64,000 bases of DNA from Thermophagus xiamenensis (GTDB taxonomy: Bacteria > Bacteroidota > Bacteroidia > Bacteroidales > Marinilabiliaceae). The notes under the pieces were generated by a model, which saw only the letters and a program-made list of their open reading frames with translations, did no database searches and had not been told where the DNA came from. Location of the stretch: positions 1 to 64,000 of the forward strand of contig NZ_FONA01000017.1 in NCBI RefSeq assembly GCF_900112795.1, read 5' to 3'. Below are positions 36,002-45,714 of the stretch, piece by piece. The position numbers were made by a program, and so were the translations under genes. The stretch's first letter is position 1, and every line of letters begins with the position of its first letter.

Positions 36002-36376
36002 TCAATTTTGAACTATTGGATAACCTTTTCTTCTCCATTCAACAAAACCTTTCTTTAACTGGTAAATATTTTTGAATCCCTTATTTTTGAGTAATTCTAA
36101 AGCGCTTTTGGACCTATTACCCATATTACAATAAACCAAAATAGGTTGTTGTTTATCAATAGTATCAGTCACCTGAAACAGGGCATCCTTATTTTCACAA
36201 CTTATAGCTCCGGGTATTCTTTCTTCTAAAAATTCTTCTTTATTTCTGACGTCTATAACAACAACATTTTTACAGGTATCCATAAATAAAGAAAACTGCT
36301 TAGCCGTAAGGTTGCCCTGAGCATACAAAGTAAGGCAAGGAAAAATTAAAAACAGCAACAACAAATAGTTTCTCAT
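36002..36376 (-). CDS. Exported single-domain rhodanese
   Basis: A 124-residue protein with signal peptide MRNYLLLLFLIFPCLTLYA and one rhodanese domain. VVIDVRNKEEFLEERIPGAI is the entry motif, and the active-site loop is CNMGNRS with C83. It could transfer sulfane sulfur or bind cyanide or thiosulfate in the periplasm; the partner is unknown. It lies downstream of hemW on the same strand, with repeat copy K between. Confidence 0.87.
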   Translation of the reverse strand: MRNYLLLLFLIFPCLTLYAQGNLTAKQFSLFMDTCKNVVVIDVRNKEEFLEERIPGAISCENKDALFQVTDTIDKQQPILVYCNMGNRSKSALELLKNKGFKNIYQLKKGFVEWRRKGYPIVQN

Positions 36377-36463
36377 TAAAAAACAGATGTTATATTAAAT
36401 TCTATTTTAAGCATTCAAAACAAAGCTATTTCAACCAATTTTGGTATTAAAGAAATACTATTT

Positions 36464-36664
36464 CATCCTTATAAAATTTACTTACTTTATTGATATATTT
36501 TTTCTTAAAGGTAGTCATTAGTGGTTAGTCGTTAGTCATTAGTTATTTAACACTAACCACTTGTTGACTTATGACTAATCACTTCTTCTGCCTTCTGCCT
36601 GTGCACTTCTGCCTCAGTTTTATACATGTTCTTTTGTGGCAAAAAGTCGCCATGCTCGTTTCAT
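36464..36664 (-). repeat. Intergenic modular repeat, copy K (long form)
   Basis: The left module is CATCCTTATAAAATTTAC. The insert closely matches copy E (GTCATTAGTGGTTAGTC, AACACTAACCACTTGTTGAC, CTTCTGCC repeated). The right module ends GCCATGCTCGTTTCAT, 14 bases from the hemW stop codon. It fills most of the 36377-36678 gap. Confidence 0.88.
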
Positions 36665-36678
36665 GCTTTGGATGTTAC

Positions 36679-37806
36679 CTAATCAACAAGAAAAAGGTCT
36701 TTAATAACTCCATCAATCACAAACCAACCTTTTCGAGTACCTCTAATGTATCCATCTTCACATTCCAAAAAATCACTATCTAACCACTTCTGTACTTTGG
36801 GCTGTATATTAATCCAAAACTCTTCAAAATTTTCCATCATTCTTTTAATATCAATTCCTTTTTGAGTTCTCAAACCAAGCATTAAATATTCATTAAAACG
36901 GTCAGTTGTAGTCAGTGATTCGCAACTAAGTCCTTCTGAATAACCTTTAGTTACATATTGATGAAGGTCAGGTTTTATCCAGTATCTATGATTCCCGTCG
37001 TAAGAATGAGAACCGGGACCAACCCCCAGATAAGGTTCGTTATTCCAGTAGGAAGAATTATGACGGGAAAAATAATCTTCTTTACAAAAATTGGAAATTT
37101 CATAATGTTCAAAGCCTAATTGTTCGACTTTATCATGAAGGTTCCAAAAAAGTTTTTCACTCTTAGAATCTTCTATCTCAAAAAGTTTTTTTTGCAACTT
37201 TAATTTCCCGAATTGAGTATTGGGCTCAATGGTAAGGTGATAAGCAGACAAATGTACTATTGGATATTCTTGCAGAACATCAAGATTTGACAGAAAGAGA
37301 TTAGAATCGGACCAGGGAAGACCATAAATAAGGTCGATACCAACATTTTGGAATCCTGCTTTAAATGCCCACTCCAATGCGGACCGACTTTGAAGGGCAT
37401 TATGCCTGCGTCCCATTCTTTTTAAATCTTCATCAAAAAAACTCTGAACCCCAATACTAAGTCTGTTGATTCCAATATTTTTTATTGCTTTAAGGTATTC
37501 GAAATTCAAGTCATCAGGATTAGCTTCCAAGGTAATTTCCACATTATCGATAACCCGAAAATTTGTCTGTATGGATTCCAATATTTTTTCAATCCACTCA
37601 ACTTTCAGAAGGCTAGGTGTTCCTCCACCAAAATATATTGTTTGAACAGGTGTATTATTTTTTTCAAAAAAATCACTTCTTTCCCTTATTTCTTCTAAAA
37701 GCTTTTCAAGATATTGTTTTCTAAAAGCAAGGTTAGTACTTTTAAAAAAATCACAATAATGACAACGCGTTTTACAAAAAGGGACATGAATATATATACC
37801 GGCCAT
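36679..37806 (-). CDS. hemW: HemW, radical-SAM heme chaperone
   Basis: A radical-SAM protein of 375 residues from the oxygen-independent coproporphyrinogen oxidase-like group. The cluster motif is CKTRCHYCDF with C11, C15 and C18. VQTIYFGGGTPSLL and NRLSIGVQSFFDEDLKRMGRRH are typical of HemW/HemN. The N-terminus lacks the extra residues of true HemN, which supports HemW, a protein that binds heme rather than oxidising porphyrinogen. It is transcribed toward the rhodanese gene. Confidence 0.9.
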   Translation of the reverse strand: MAGIYIHVPFCKTRCHYCDFFKSTNLAFRKQYLEKLLEEIRERSDFFEKNNTPVQTIYFGGGTPSLLKVEWIEKILESIQTNFRVIDNVEITLEANPDDLNFEYLKAIKNIGINRLSIGVQSFFDEDLKRMGRRHNALQSRSALEWAFKAGFQNVGIDLIYGLPWSDSNLFLSNLDVLQEYPIVHLSAYHLTIEPNTQFGKLKLQKKLFEIEDSKSEKLFWNLHDKVEQLGFEHYEISNFCKEDYFSRHNSSYWNNEPYLGVGPGSHSYDGNHRYWIKPDLHQYVTKGYSEGLSCESLTTTDRFNEYLMLGLRTQKGIDIKRMMENFEEFWINIQPKVQKWLDSDFLECEDGYIRGTRKGWFVIDGVIKDLFLVD

Positions 37807-38053
37807 CCAGATTTCACTTTAATTATTTTAACTTTCCCAAATCTAAGTCCAACACAAAAATAATCTGTCCAATAAGAATATGCAAACAGCTTTAATTAAA
37901 AAAATTATAAACCAATAAACCTTTTGAACCACTTTTGCCGCATAAAGAATTTATATATTTTAGCAACTCATTATAGTTGGATTCGAGCTAAAGTTTCAGT
38001 GAACAAAAATGGATTATTTTTTTATGATTCATATAACACTTCAAGTAATAAAT

Positions 38054-38069
38054 TGTTCCACGTGAAACA
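38054..38069. promoter_or_regulatory. parS-type site 1
   Basis: TGTTCCACGTGAAACA matches the ParB consensus TGTTNCACGTGAAACA at all 16 positions. It lies in the 318-base gap between hemW and the VanZ-like gene, which shows no gene. ParB binds such sites to load partition complexes near the origin. The other parS-type sites are at 52312 and 52640. Confidence 0.9.
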
Positions 38070-38084
38070 CTCAAAAACAATAAG

Positions 38085-38114
38085 TTATCAACAGATTTTA
38101 ATAAGTTATCAACA
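38085..38114 (+). promoter_or_regulatory. Two DnaA-box-like 9-mers next to parS site 1
   Basis: TTATCAACA occurs twice, at 38085-38093 and 38106-38114, 21 bases apart (two helical turns) and in the same orientation. It differs from the general consensus TTATNCACA at one position but is the same word as in the 40800-41226 cluster. It lies just upstream of the VanZ-like gene, so it could also be a regulatory site. Confidence 0.55.
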
Positions 38115-38124
38115 ATAACCGGTA

Positions 38125-38550
38125 ATGAAGAAAATATTTCAACGCATTAATAATTATAAATTTACATTAATAACAGTTGGTGTAATATTGTTTCTAAGTT
38201 TATCATCGAGTGAAGATATCAACAAGCCCGATTTTTTTGATTTTAAAAATTCGGATAAAGTTATTCACTTTTTAATGTATGCATTTCTGACGTTAATTTA
38301 CCTAATGGAAAGGACGCACTTTTTAAAATTCAGAACACAAACAAAAAAAACGCGGTGGTATTTTGTGTTATGGATTTTTCTTGCCGGTGGAATTATAGAG
38401 ATATTACAGCCCATCCTTTCTGACCGGAATCAAGACATCTGGGATTTTGTCGCTAACACATCCGGTATAATTACCGCCTATCTATTTTTCATTATTTTAA
38501 AAACTACAACTTCAATAAAATTCTTTCGTCGTGACCCATCCGCTCAATAA
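38125..38550 (+). CDS. VanZ-like membrane protein
   Basis: A 141-residue protein with about four membrane segments. The family pattern DKVIHFLMYAFLTLIYL and GGIIEILQPILSDRNQDIWDFVANTSG matches VanZ-like proteins; VanZ itself gives low-level teicoplanin resistance, but most members have no known job. It is a lone rightward gene among leftward ones. Its last 47 bases overlap the convergent Rrf2 gene. Confidence 0.8.
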   Translation: MKKIFQRINNYKFTLITVGVILFLSLSSSEDINKPDFFDFKNSDKVIHFLMYAFLTLIYLMERTHFLKFRTQTKKTRWYFVLWIFLAGGIIEILQPILSDRNQDIWDFVANTSGIITAYLFFIILKTTTSIKFFRRDPSAQ

Positions 38551-38950
38551 TACCTTTAATATTTTCACTTTTAAAGTAATTAACCACTTGTTCCCGTACT
38601 GCGCTAAAGCGGTCATGAACAGGGCACCGTTCAATTTTATTGGTAGAACTTTGACATAACCCTGTACCAATAAGACACGTTTCAAAAAATCCCGGTCCAT
38701 CAATAATTTTTACAATATCATACAGAGTAATCTCCTCGGGTTTCCTGGCCAAAAAAAATCCACCGGTGGGACCTTTTACACTTTTAAGTAATCCTTTTCG
38801 AACAAAAATCTGCAAAATTTTACTCAAAAATTGCATTGGTATTCCTAACTCATTGGCAATAATTCGGGCATTAGCACGATTTTCCTCACTTCCTTTCATA
38901 CCTATATAAATCAGGGCCCTAACAGCATATTTACAAGTAGTAGATAACAT
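38504..38950 (-). CDS. Rrf2-family transcriptional regulator
   Basis: A winged-helix regulator of 148 residues. The helix-turn-helix region is ARIIANELGIPMQFLSKILQIFVRKGLL with the beta wing SVKGPTGGFFLARKP. Three cysteines, C92, C99 and C109, are spaced as in Fe-S-binding Rrf2 proteins such as NsrR and IscR, suggesting sensing of NO, iron or redox. It is 11 bases downstream of lutB. Its 3' end overlaps the convergent VanZ-like gene. Confidence 0.87.
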   Translation of the reverse strand: MLSTTCKYAVRALIYIGMKGSEENRANARIIANELGIPMQFLSKILQIFVRKGLLKSVKGPTGGFFLARKPEEITLYDIVKIIDGPGFFETCLIGTGLCQSSTNKIERCPVHDRFSAVREQVVNYFKSENIKGIIERMGHDERILLKL

Positions 38951-38961
38951 AATTCAAAAAT

Positions 38962-40350
38962 TTAGTGCTTAGATTTTCTTTTTTTCCATTGTTTGCTAAA
39001 CGATGAATCGGCAAATTCAGGGAAAGCCCTCTTATCCCCAACAACAGTTCCAATACCACCTTGTTTAACGAGGAAATTTTTTACGGAACCGTCAGCCATA
39101 TCCATCAAAGAACGAGAACTTAAACCCATCTTCATACCTTTCATGATTACCGATTCCAATAAAGGTCTATAACCTTTTTCAACGGCGAGACGACGATTTT
39201 CCAACAATAACTCGGGTAAAGGAATTTTAACCGGACAAACCTCACCGCATTTACCGCACAAAGAACTGGCAAAACTTAAATGTTGGTATTCTTTTAGCCC
39301 CTTAAGATGTGGCGTAATAACAGAACCTATAGGACCACTGTATACTGAGTTATAGGTATATCCCCCCACATTTTTATAAATAGGGCAAGCATTCAAACAG
39401 GCACCGCAGCGAATACAACTCAATGCTTCAGACTGCTCAGGTGTATTATACAAATTACTCCTGCCATTGTCTAACAAAATAACAATCATTCTTTCTGGAC
39501 CATCCTTTTCATCACTCTTTGCAGGACCAAAAACCACTGAGTTATATACTGTTACTTTTTGTCCGGTTCCATGAACTGCTAATAATGGCCACATCAAATC
39601 CAAATCTTTATATGAGGGCAATAGTTTTTCTATTCCCACCAAAACAATGTGTACCTTAGGTAAAGAAAAAGATAACATACCATTACCTTCATTTTCGGTA
39701 AGGGCAATACCACCTTCTTCGGCCAATAAAAAATTTGCACCGGTAATACCCACTAAAGCATTTTTAAATTTTTCACGTAACTTTTGTCGGACAAAAGCAG
39801 TCATCTGCTCAGGGGTAGATTCTTCTGAAATATTGAATTTTTCATGAAAAAGCGCAGCGATGTCCTTTTTTGACTTATGCATTGCAGGCGTAACAATGTG
39901 ATAGGGTTTTTCACCGGCAACTTGTACGATAAATTCACCAAGGTCAGTTTCAATAGATTGAACCCCAATTTTTTGCAGATGTGAATTTAATTCGACTTCT
40001 TCCGAAGTCATCGACTTACTTTTGACAATGAATTGAGCATTTGATTCTTTAACAATTTTAGAAATGATATCAATTGCTTCGTTAGCGTCTACGGCCCATT
40101 TTACTTCACACCCGTTAGCGATGGCATTTTTTTCAAATTTTTCGAGATAAAAGGGAAGATTTTTTAAAACCTTACGCTTTAATATTGCTGCCTTTTCTTT
40201 TGCCAACTCTAAATTTTTATAACGACTTTTACCTTTTTCAACGGCAGCATCATATTTCGAAATATTAAATCTGATTGTTGCCCTGTGCTTATAGTCAAAA
40301 GCAACATTTTCTGATTCTTTTAAAAATTGTCGACTCTTTTCACTCGCCAT
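38962..40350 (-). CDS. lutB: LutB-like iron-sulfur lactate utilisation protein
   Basis: A 462-residue Fe-S protein of the LutB family, in which LutA, LutB and LutC oxidise L-lactate in other bacteria. Two ferredoxin-like clusters are seen: CIRCGACLNACPIYKNVGG and CGKCGEVCPVKIPL. The LUD domain has GVSITGANFLLAEEGG-like text (VGITGANFLLAEEGGIALTENEGN). LutA and LutC partners were not found in the window, so its operon is incomplete here. It lies between rpiB and the Rrf2 regulator on the same strand and may be regulated by the latter. Confidence 0.88.
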   Translation of the reverse strand: MASEKSRQFLKESENVAFDYKHRATIRFNISKYDAAVEKGKSRYKNLELAKEKAAILKRKVLKNLPFYLEKFEKNAIANGCEVKWAVDANEAIDIISKIVKESNAQFIVKSKSMTSEEVELNSHLQKIGVQSIETDLGEFIVQVAGEKPYHIVTPAMHKSKKDIAALFHEKFNISEESTPEQMTAFVRQKLREKFKNALVGITGANFLLAEEGGIALTENEGNGMLSFSLPKVHIVLVGIEKLLPSYKDLDLMWPLLAVHGTGQKVTVYNSVVFGPAKSDEKDGPERMIVILLDNGRSNLYNTPEQSEALSCIRCGACLNACPIYKNVGGYTYNSVYSGPIGSVITPHLKGLKEYQHLSFASSLCGKCGEVCPVKIPLPELLLENRRLAVEKGYRPLLESVIMKGMKMGLSSRSLMDMADGSVKNFLVKQGGIGTVVGDKRAFPEFADSSFSKQWKKRKSKH

Positions 40351-40355
40351 ACAAA

Positions 40356-40799
40356 CTATTTTTTACACTGAATCTTTTTTATTCTACGCTCATGTCGTCC
40401 ACCTTCAAAGCCGGTTGTTAGAAAGGCATTCACAATTTTCCATGCTTCCTGTTGTTTTAAAAACCTGCCGGGTAAGGAACAAATGTTGGCATCGTTATGA
40501 AGCCGGGCCAAATAAGCAATTTCAGTGTTCCAACACACAGCCGACCGAATGCCCTGATGTTTATTAACAGTCATGTTAATACCATTACCGCTTCCGCAAA
40601 TGGCAATACCAATTTCGCATTCACCGTTTTCAACAGCTTCGGCTAATGGATGAGCGTAATCAGGATAATCTGTACTATCTTCTGAATTTGTTCCAAAGTC
40701 AACTACTTCAATACCTTTCTTAATTAATTCACCCTTTAAAAATGTCTTAAGGGCAAAGCCTGCATGGTCACAACCTAAACCTATCTTTTTGAAACGCAT
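40356..40799 (-). CDS. rpiB: Ribose-5-phosphate isomerase B
   Basis: Interconverts ribose-5-phosphate and ribulose-5-phosphate in the pentose phosphate pathway. The signature GCDHAGFALK (D11, H12) and the active-site ICGSGNGINMTVNK with C68 are present. The 147 residues are normal for RpiB. It lies five bases upstream of lutB on the same strand, so the two may be co-transcribed. Its start borders the candidate origin region. Confidence 0.95.
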   Translation of the reverse strand: MRFKKIGLGCDHAGFALKTFLKGELIKKGIEVVDFGTNSEDSTDYPDYAHPLAEAVENGECEIGIAICGSGNGINMTVNKHQGIRSAVCWNTEIAYLARLHNDANICSLPGRFLKQQEAWKIVNAFLTTGFEGGRHERRIKKIQCKK

Positions 40800-41226
40800 G
40801 ATTTTTTATTTCAAATATAGTAAATAATCGGTCTTTTTTATCCTTTTTCAACACTGTTGATAACTTGTTATATCTTTGTGTCTATTGTGTGAAAAATATT
40901 TCTTGACACTTAAAGAAATTTGTATATAACGAATTAAACCCTAAAATTCATTTAAAGAAAGCATCAATTATCAATTAGTTATTCACCGATTTAAATCGTT
41001 TCATCAACAAGATGCCATTAATTATTTTTTAAATTTGTGTGATATTAACCGTTGTTGATAAAGTAATAGAAAAGGATGAATTTTATACATTTAGGTATAT
41101 TCATAAAGGGTTGATAAATGAAAATGGAATGTTTATTAAAGAAGAAATCAATAGCAAATAAGATTTTTTTTAAACATTATTGACAAGCTAATACCATCAT
41201 CATATATTTTTTTAAAACTTTATAAT
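40800..41226. other. Candidate replication origin (oriC) between rpiB and nadA
   Basis: A 427-base AT-rich gap at the switch from mostly leftward to rightward genes. DnaA-box-like 9-mers: TTTTCAACA (40845-40853), TGTTGATAA (40855-40863 and 41053-41061), TCATCAACA (41001-41009) and GGTTGATAA (41109-41117); TGTTGATAA is the complement of TTATCAACA. AT-rich tracts at 41029-41040 and 41162-41174 could unwind. parS-type sites lie 2.8 kb to the left and 11.5 kb to the right. dnaA is not in the window. A divergent promoter region is the alternative. Confidence 0.5.
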
Positions 41227-42219
41227 ATGAATAGTAATTGGTTGAAAAAAGGGTTTGTGGACGAAAATATTCCAACGGATATCGATTTGGTTAACGAGAT
41301 AAACAAGTTAAAGAAGGAAAAGAATGCCCTTTTAATGGCGCATTATTATCAACAAAACGATATTCAGGATATTGCCGATTTTGTGGGGGATAGTCTGGCT
41401 TTAGCATGGGAAGCTTCAAAAACCGATGCAAGTATTATTTTATTGGCAGGTGTTTATTTTATGGGTGAAACTGCCAAGATTTTATCTCCTGAAAAAAAGG
41501 TTTTAGTACCTGATTTAAATGCGGGCTGCTCGCTTGCCGATAGTTGTCCCGCCGATGCTTTTGAGGCCTTTATAGCAGAACATCCCGACCATATCGTTGT
41601 TACATACGTTAATACCACTGCCGAAGTTAAGGCGCTTTCTGATATAGTAGTTACTTCTACAAATGCTGTTAAAATTATTAATAGCATTCCCGAGGAACAA
41701 AAAATTATATTTGGACCCGACCGTAATTTGGGAAATTATTTACAAAGTATTTCCGGCAGAGAAATGGTTTTGTGGGATGGTGCCTGCCATGTGCATGAAA
41801 AATTCTCTGTTGAAAAAATTGTTGAGCTTAAAAAAGAAAATCCCGATGCTTTAATATTAGCTCATCCTGAGTGTAAAAAGCCCGTTTTAACTCTTGCAGA
41901 TTTTATTGGAAGTACTGCCAGTTTATTGAAATTTACTCAAAATTCAGATTCCGGTAAATTTATTGTAGCCACCGAATCGGGTATTTTGCATCAAATGCAA
42001 AATTCTTCGCCTAACAAAACTTTTATTCCGGCACCCCCCTCTGACTCTACTTGCGGATGTAATGATTGTGAATTTATGAAACTTAATACCTTGCAAAAAA
42101 TTTATTTAACTTTAAAATATGAATATCCGGAAGTGTTTGTTAAAGAAGATATTCGACAAAAAGCTATTAAGCCTATTCAGAAGATGTTTGAATTATCAGG
42201 TGAACTTATTAAAAAGTGA
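41227..42219 (+). CDS. nadA: Quinolinate synthase NadA
   Basis: Condenses iminoaspartate with dihydroxyacetone phosphate to make quinolinate for NAD synthesis, using a [4Fe-4S] cluster. The three ligand cysteines lie in NAGCSLADSC (C101), AHPECKKP and SDSTCGCNDCEFM. The N-terminal ALLMAHYYQQNDIQDIADFVGDS is the family signature. The 330 residues are normal. It is the first rightward gene after the candidate origin. nadB and nadC are not in the window. Confidence 0.96.
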   Translation: MNSNWLKKGFVDENIPTDIDLVNEINKLKKEKNALLMAHYYQQNDIQDIADFVGDSLALAWEASKTDASIILLAGVYFMGETAKILSPEKKVLVPDLNAGCSLADSCPADAFEAFIAEHPDHIVVTYVNTTAEVKALSDIVVTSTNAVKIINSIPEEQKIIFGPDRNLGNYLQSISGREMVLWDGACHVHEKFSVEKIVELKKENPDALILAHPECKKPVLTLADFIGSTASLLKFTQNSDSGKFIVATESGILHQMQNSSPNKTFIPAPPSDSTCGCNDCEFMKLNTLQKIYLTLKYEYPEVFVKEDIRQKAIKPIQKMFELSGELIKK

Positions 42220-42370
42220 AGAATGATTTAATTTTATATAATTCTTTCATTGTTTGATTCATTAACTTAGGATTGATTGTTTTTTTGAAGTTAGTTTCTA
42301 TTTAATTTTTTACCTTTAAATTTTTAATTGGTTTTATGTTAAAATTAGTTTCCAGAAACGGTATATTTTC

Positions 42371-42760
42371 ATGAGTTATATAAAGTTATTATTAGTTGAA
42401 GATAACGTATTGAATCAAAAGCTTATTAATTTAACCCTTTCCAAATATGGTTTTGAGATAGAGGTGGCAAATAATGGTAAGGAAGCTTTGGATAAGCTCA
42501 AGGATAATCATTATGATATTATTTTAATGGATTTAATGATGCCCGTTATGGATGGGTTAGAAACAACCAGGCTTATAAGAGAGCAAGAAAAAGAAACAGG
42601 GTCAAGAAATATTATTATCGGGTTAACAGCCAACACTTATGATGCCGATAGAGACAAGTGTTTAAAAGGGGGGATGGATGAATATATGACTAAACCTTTT
42701 GATATTAAACAATTCGGGCAAATAGTCAGTAGTTTTGGTTTCGAAATGAGTAAGGTTTAA
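42371..42760 (+). CDS. Single-domain response regulator (CheY-like)
   Basis: A 129-residue receiver domain alone. The acidic pocket is VEDN near residue 9-12, the phosphorylation site is D54 in DIILMDLMMPVMDG, and the switch region has GLTANTYDADR and YMTKPFD. The sequence resembles receivers attached to hybrid kinases. No kinase is adjacent; ruvB starts ten bases after its stop, so it may share the ruvB transcript. Confidence 0.88.
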   Translation: MSYIKLLLVEDNVLNQKLINLTLSKYGFEIEVANNGKEALDKLKDNHYDIILMDLMMPVMDGLETTRLIREQEKETGSRNIIIGLTANTYDADRDKCLKGGMDEYMTKPFDIKQFGQIVSSFGFEMSKV

Positions 42761-42769
42761 TTTTGAGAG

Positions 42770-43789
42770 ATGGATTTTGATATTAGAAATACGGAATTGG
42801 AAGAAACCAAGGACTTTGATTTTGAGCAAAAACTTCGTCCTTTATCTTTTTCGGAGTTTCGGGGTCAACATAAAGTAGTTGAAAATTTAGAAATATTCGT
42901 TAAGTCAGCCTTAATGCGTGGCGAAGCACTTGATCATGTATTATTGCATGGCCCTCCCGGTCTTGGTAAAACTACTCTTTCCAATATTATATCTCATGAG
43001 TTAGGTGTAGGTTTTAAGCTTACCAGTGGTCCGGTTTTAGATAAACCAGGTGATTTGGCTGGTATTCTTACTTCTCTTCAGCCCAGAGATGTTTTATTTA
43101 TTGATGAAATTCATCGGTTGAGCCCGGTTGTAGAGGAATATCTTTACTCAGCCATGGAGGACTTTAGAATAGATATTGTTATCGATAAAGGGCCAGGGGC
43201 TAAGAGTATTCAAATAGAATTAAATCCTTTTACTTTAATAGGCGCAACCACCCGAAGTGGATTACTAACCAGTCCTTTAAGAGCCAGGTTTGGAATTAAT
43301 TGCCATTTAGAGTATTATGATTCCGAAGTCTTAAAAGGAATTGTTAAACGTTCTGCCAAAATTTTGAAAGTGGGAATAGAAGATGATGCGGCAGGAGAGA
43401 TTTCCCGAAGGAGTAGGGGGACACCCCGAATTGCTAATGCATTGTTGCGTAGAGTACGAGATTTTGCCTTGGTTAAGGGGAATGGTGTTATTGATATGGC
43501 TATTACTAAAATGAGCCTTAAAGCTTTAAATATCGATAAATATGGGCTTGATCAAATGGACCATAAAATATTACTAACTCTTATTGACAAATTCAATGGT
43601 GGTCCTGTTGGTATTTCTACCATTGCTACAGCTATAGGGGAAGATTCCGGTACCTTGGAAGAGGTCTATGAGCCTTTTCTTATTAAAGAGGGATTTTTAA
43701 AACGTACTCCCAGAGGTCGGGTAGTTACCCCATTAGCTTATAAACATTTTGGTCGTGAAAAAAATGGTCCTCAGCCTTCTCTATTTTAA
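42770..43789 (+). CDS. ruvB: Holliday junction branch-migration helicase RuvB
   Basis: The hexameric motor that, with RuvA, drives branch migration. [19 protein letters not shown] is the start, Walker A is GPPGLGKT (61-68) and Walker B is [10 protein letters not shown]. Sensor and arginine-finger regions include [19 protein letters not shown]. The C-terminal winged helix has [28 protein letters not shown]. The 339 residues are normal. It is followed nine bases later by a flippase and then dut, a common Bacteroidota order. Confidence 0.98.
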   Translation: MDFDIRNTELEETKDFDFEQKLRPLSFSEFRGQHKVVENLEIFVKSALMRGEALDHVLLHGPPGLGKTTLSNIISHELGVGFKLTSGPVLDKPGDLAGILTSLQPRDVLFIDEIHRLSPVVEEYLYSAMEDFRIDIVIDKGPGAKSIQIELNPFTLIGATTRSGLLTSPLRARFGINCHLEYYDSEVLKGIVKRSAKILKVGIEDDAAGEISRRSRGTPRIANALLRRVRDFALVKGNGVIDMAITKMSLKALNIDKYGLDQMDHKILLTLIDKFNGGPVGISTIATAIGEDSGTLEEVYEPFLIKEGFLKRTPRGRVVTPLAYKHFGREKNGPQPSLF

Positions 43790-43798
43790 TTTTCATTC

Positions 43799-45253
43799 AT
43801 GTCTTTAAGTTTAAAAAAATTAGCCGGCGAAACAGTTATTTATGGGGCGTCCACAATGATAGGGCGCCTTTTAAATTGGTTATTGATGCCCTTTTATATT
43901 CGTACGTTATCTACTTATGAATATGGGGTTGTTGTTAATTTTTATGGTGTAATATCGGTTCTTTTAGTTATTTTGACTTATGGACTTGAAACGGGTTTTT
44001 TTCGTTTTGCCGGTAAAGCTAAATCTTATAAATCGGTTTATGAAACTTTATTGTGTTTATTAAGTTTTACCAGTTTTATTTTTCTATCTTTTGGTATATT
44101 TTTTTTCAGAAATGTAAGCGTTAGCTTTTATGGTGGTCAGCATCAATATGCTATTCTTTTGGTTTTCTTTATTCTTGCGATAGATTCTTTTGTTTCATTA
44201 CCCTTCGCAAAGCTTAGGTTAGAAAATAAATCCTTAAAATTTGGTATTATTAAATTGATTAGTATAGGTGCCAATATTTTCTTTAATCTATTTTTTCTGG
44301 TTGGTGTTCCTTATTTCATAAATAAAGGACTTTTTCAGGGCTTTCTGTCATTTATACACTTCGAGGAATTAGGTAAGGTATTTTTTGTTTTTCTAAGTAA
44401 CGGTATTAGTAGTTTAATTACTTTGTTTCTTTTGATGTCTGAAATCAAATGGCATCGAAATTATTTGGATTTTAGGCTTATAAAACCCGTACTCATTTAT
44501 TCTTTACCAATACTTTTTGTTGGTATTTGCGGTATGGTCACCCAAAATATAGATAAAATATTGCTACCTTCTCTTTTAGGAAGTAATGGTTTTGAACAGC
44601 TTGCTATATATGGTGCCAACTTTAAAATAGGGGTTTTAATGAGTTTATTTGCGCAATCCTTTAGGTTTGCCTTTGAACCTTATTTTTTTAAAAACCGTGA
44701 ACACGGTAAAGAACAATATGCCAAAATAATGGATTATTTCATTTTTTTTGGTTTAACTATATTTCTTGGAGTAAATATCTTTCTCGATTGGATTAATATT
44801 TTATTAACTGATATCTATACAGAGGGGAATTATATAATTCCTATTATTCTTTTAGCACTATTATTTTATGGGATCTATTATAATTTATCCCTATGGTATA
44901 AACTTACCGATAAAACGTGGATTGGCGCTCTTTTAGGGGGTGTAGGGGCTTTAATTTCTGTTACGTTAAATTTTGTGCTTGTTCCGATATATGGCATCAT
45001 AGGTTCGGCTATTGCCTTGTTTTTTGGGTATTTTTCTATTACTTTATTATCCTGGTTGCTTGGTAAAAAATTTTACCCCGTTCCTTATAAACCTTTAAGG
45101 TATTTATTCTATTTTGTTCTTGCAGGTATTTTCTTTTTACTAGATCATTATACTGTCTTTGAAATACTTTTTTTTCAGTATCTGTATAAAGGAACTATAT
45201 TTGTTGTTTTCATTGGTTCGTTTTTTGTAATTCAAAAGTATGGTCAAAATTAA
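43799..45253 (+). CDS. Polysaccharide flippase (MATE/MOP superfamily)
   Basis: A 484-residue inner-membrane protein with about 12-14 hydrophobic segments. The start [27 protein letters not shown] fits polysaccharide exporters of the PST/MurJ-like MOP superfamily, which flip lipid-linked sugars. No substrate is evident, and no glycan cluster is next to it. The gene lies between ruvB and dut and overlaps dut by 14 bases, indicating one transcript. Confidence 0.87.
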   Translation: MSLSLKKLAGETVIYGASTMIGRLLNWLLMPFYIRTLSTYEYGVVVNFYGVISVLLVILTYGLETGFFRFAGKAKSYKSVYETLLCLLSFTSFIFLSFGIFFFRNVSVSFYGGQHQYAILLVFFILAIDSFVSLPFAKLRLENKSLKFGIIKLISIGANIFFNLFFLVGVPYFINKGLFQGFLSFIHFEELGKVFFVFLSNGISSLITLFLLMSEIKWHRNYLDFRLIKPVLIYSLPILFVGICGMVTQNIDKILLPSLLGSNGFEQLAIYGANFKIGVLMSLFAQSFRFAFEPYFFKNREHGKEQYAKIMDYFIFFGLTIFLGVNIFLDWINILLTDIYTEGNYIIPIILLALLFYGIYYNLSLWYKLTDKTWIGALLGGVGALISVTLNFVLVPIYGIIGSAIALFFGYFSITLLSWLLGKKFYPVPYKPLRYLFYFVLAGIFFLLDHYTVFEILFFQYLYKGTIFVVFIGSFFVIQKYGQN

Positions 45254-45674
45254 GCTAGTTAATAAAAGTAGTAATAAAGTTCCTGAATTTGCTACAGAAG
45301 GTTCAGCGGGTGTTGATTTATGTGCCAATTTGAGTGAACCGTTAATTTTAAAGCCTTTGGAAAGGGCTTTGGTACCAACAGGCTTATTTATTGAACTTCC
45401 GGAAGGAATGGAAGCGCAAATTAGGCCGCGTAGTGGGTTAGCCCTTAAATACGGTATTACTGTTTTGAATTCACCGGGAACTATTGATAGTGATTATCGG
45501 GGCGAAATTAAGGTTATTTTAATTAATTTGTCGGATAAGGAATTTGTTATTAATCATGGTGATCGTATTTGCCAAATGGTAATCAATAAATATGAAAAGT
45601 TCGAGTGGGATATTAATGAAAATTTAAGTATTACTTCCAGAGGAGAAGGGGGATTTGGTCATACAGGCATTTAA
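45240..45674 (+). CDS. dut: Deoxyuridine 5'-triphosphate nucleotidohydrolase
   Basis: Splits dUTP to dUMP and PPi, keeping uracil out of DNA. The five family motifs are visible: [38 protein letters not shown] and the C-terminal [10 protein letters not shown]. The 144 residues are the normal trimeric enzyme length. It overlaps the flippase end and is followed by a TPR lipoprotein. Confidence 0.97.
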   Translation: MVKIKLVNKSSNKVPEFATEGSAGVDLCANLSEPLILKPLERALVPTGLFIELPEGMEAQIRPRSGLALKYGITVLNSPGTIDSDYRGEIKVILINLSDKEFVINHGDRICQMVINKYEKFEWDINENLSITSRGEGGFGHTGI

Positions 45675-45714
45675 TTAGCATTTTGGTTTTGTGTCGATTT
45701 TAAATTTACCACTA

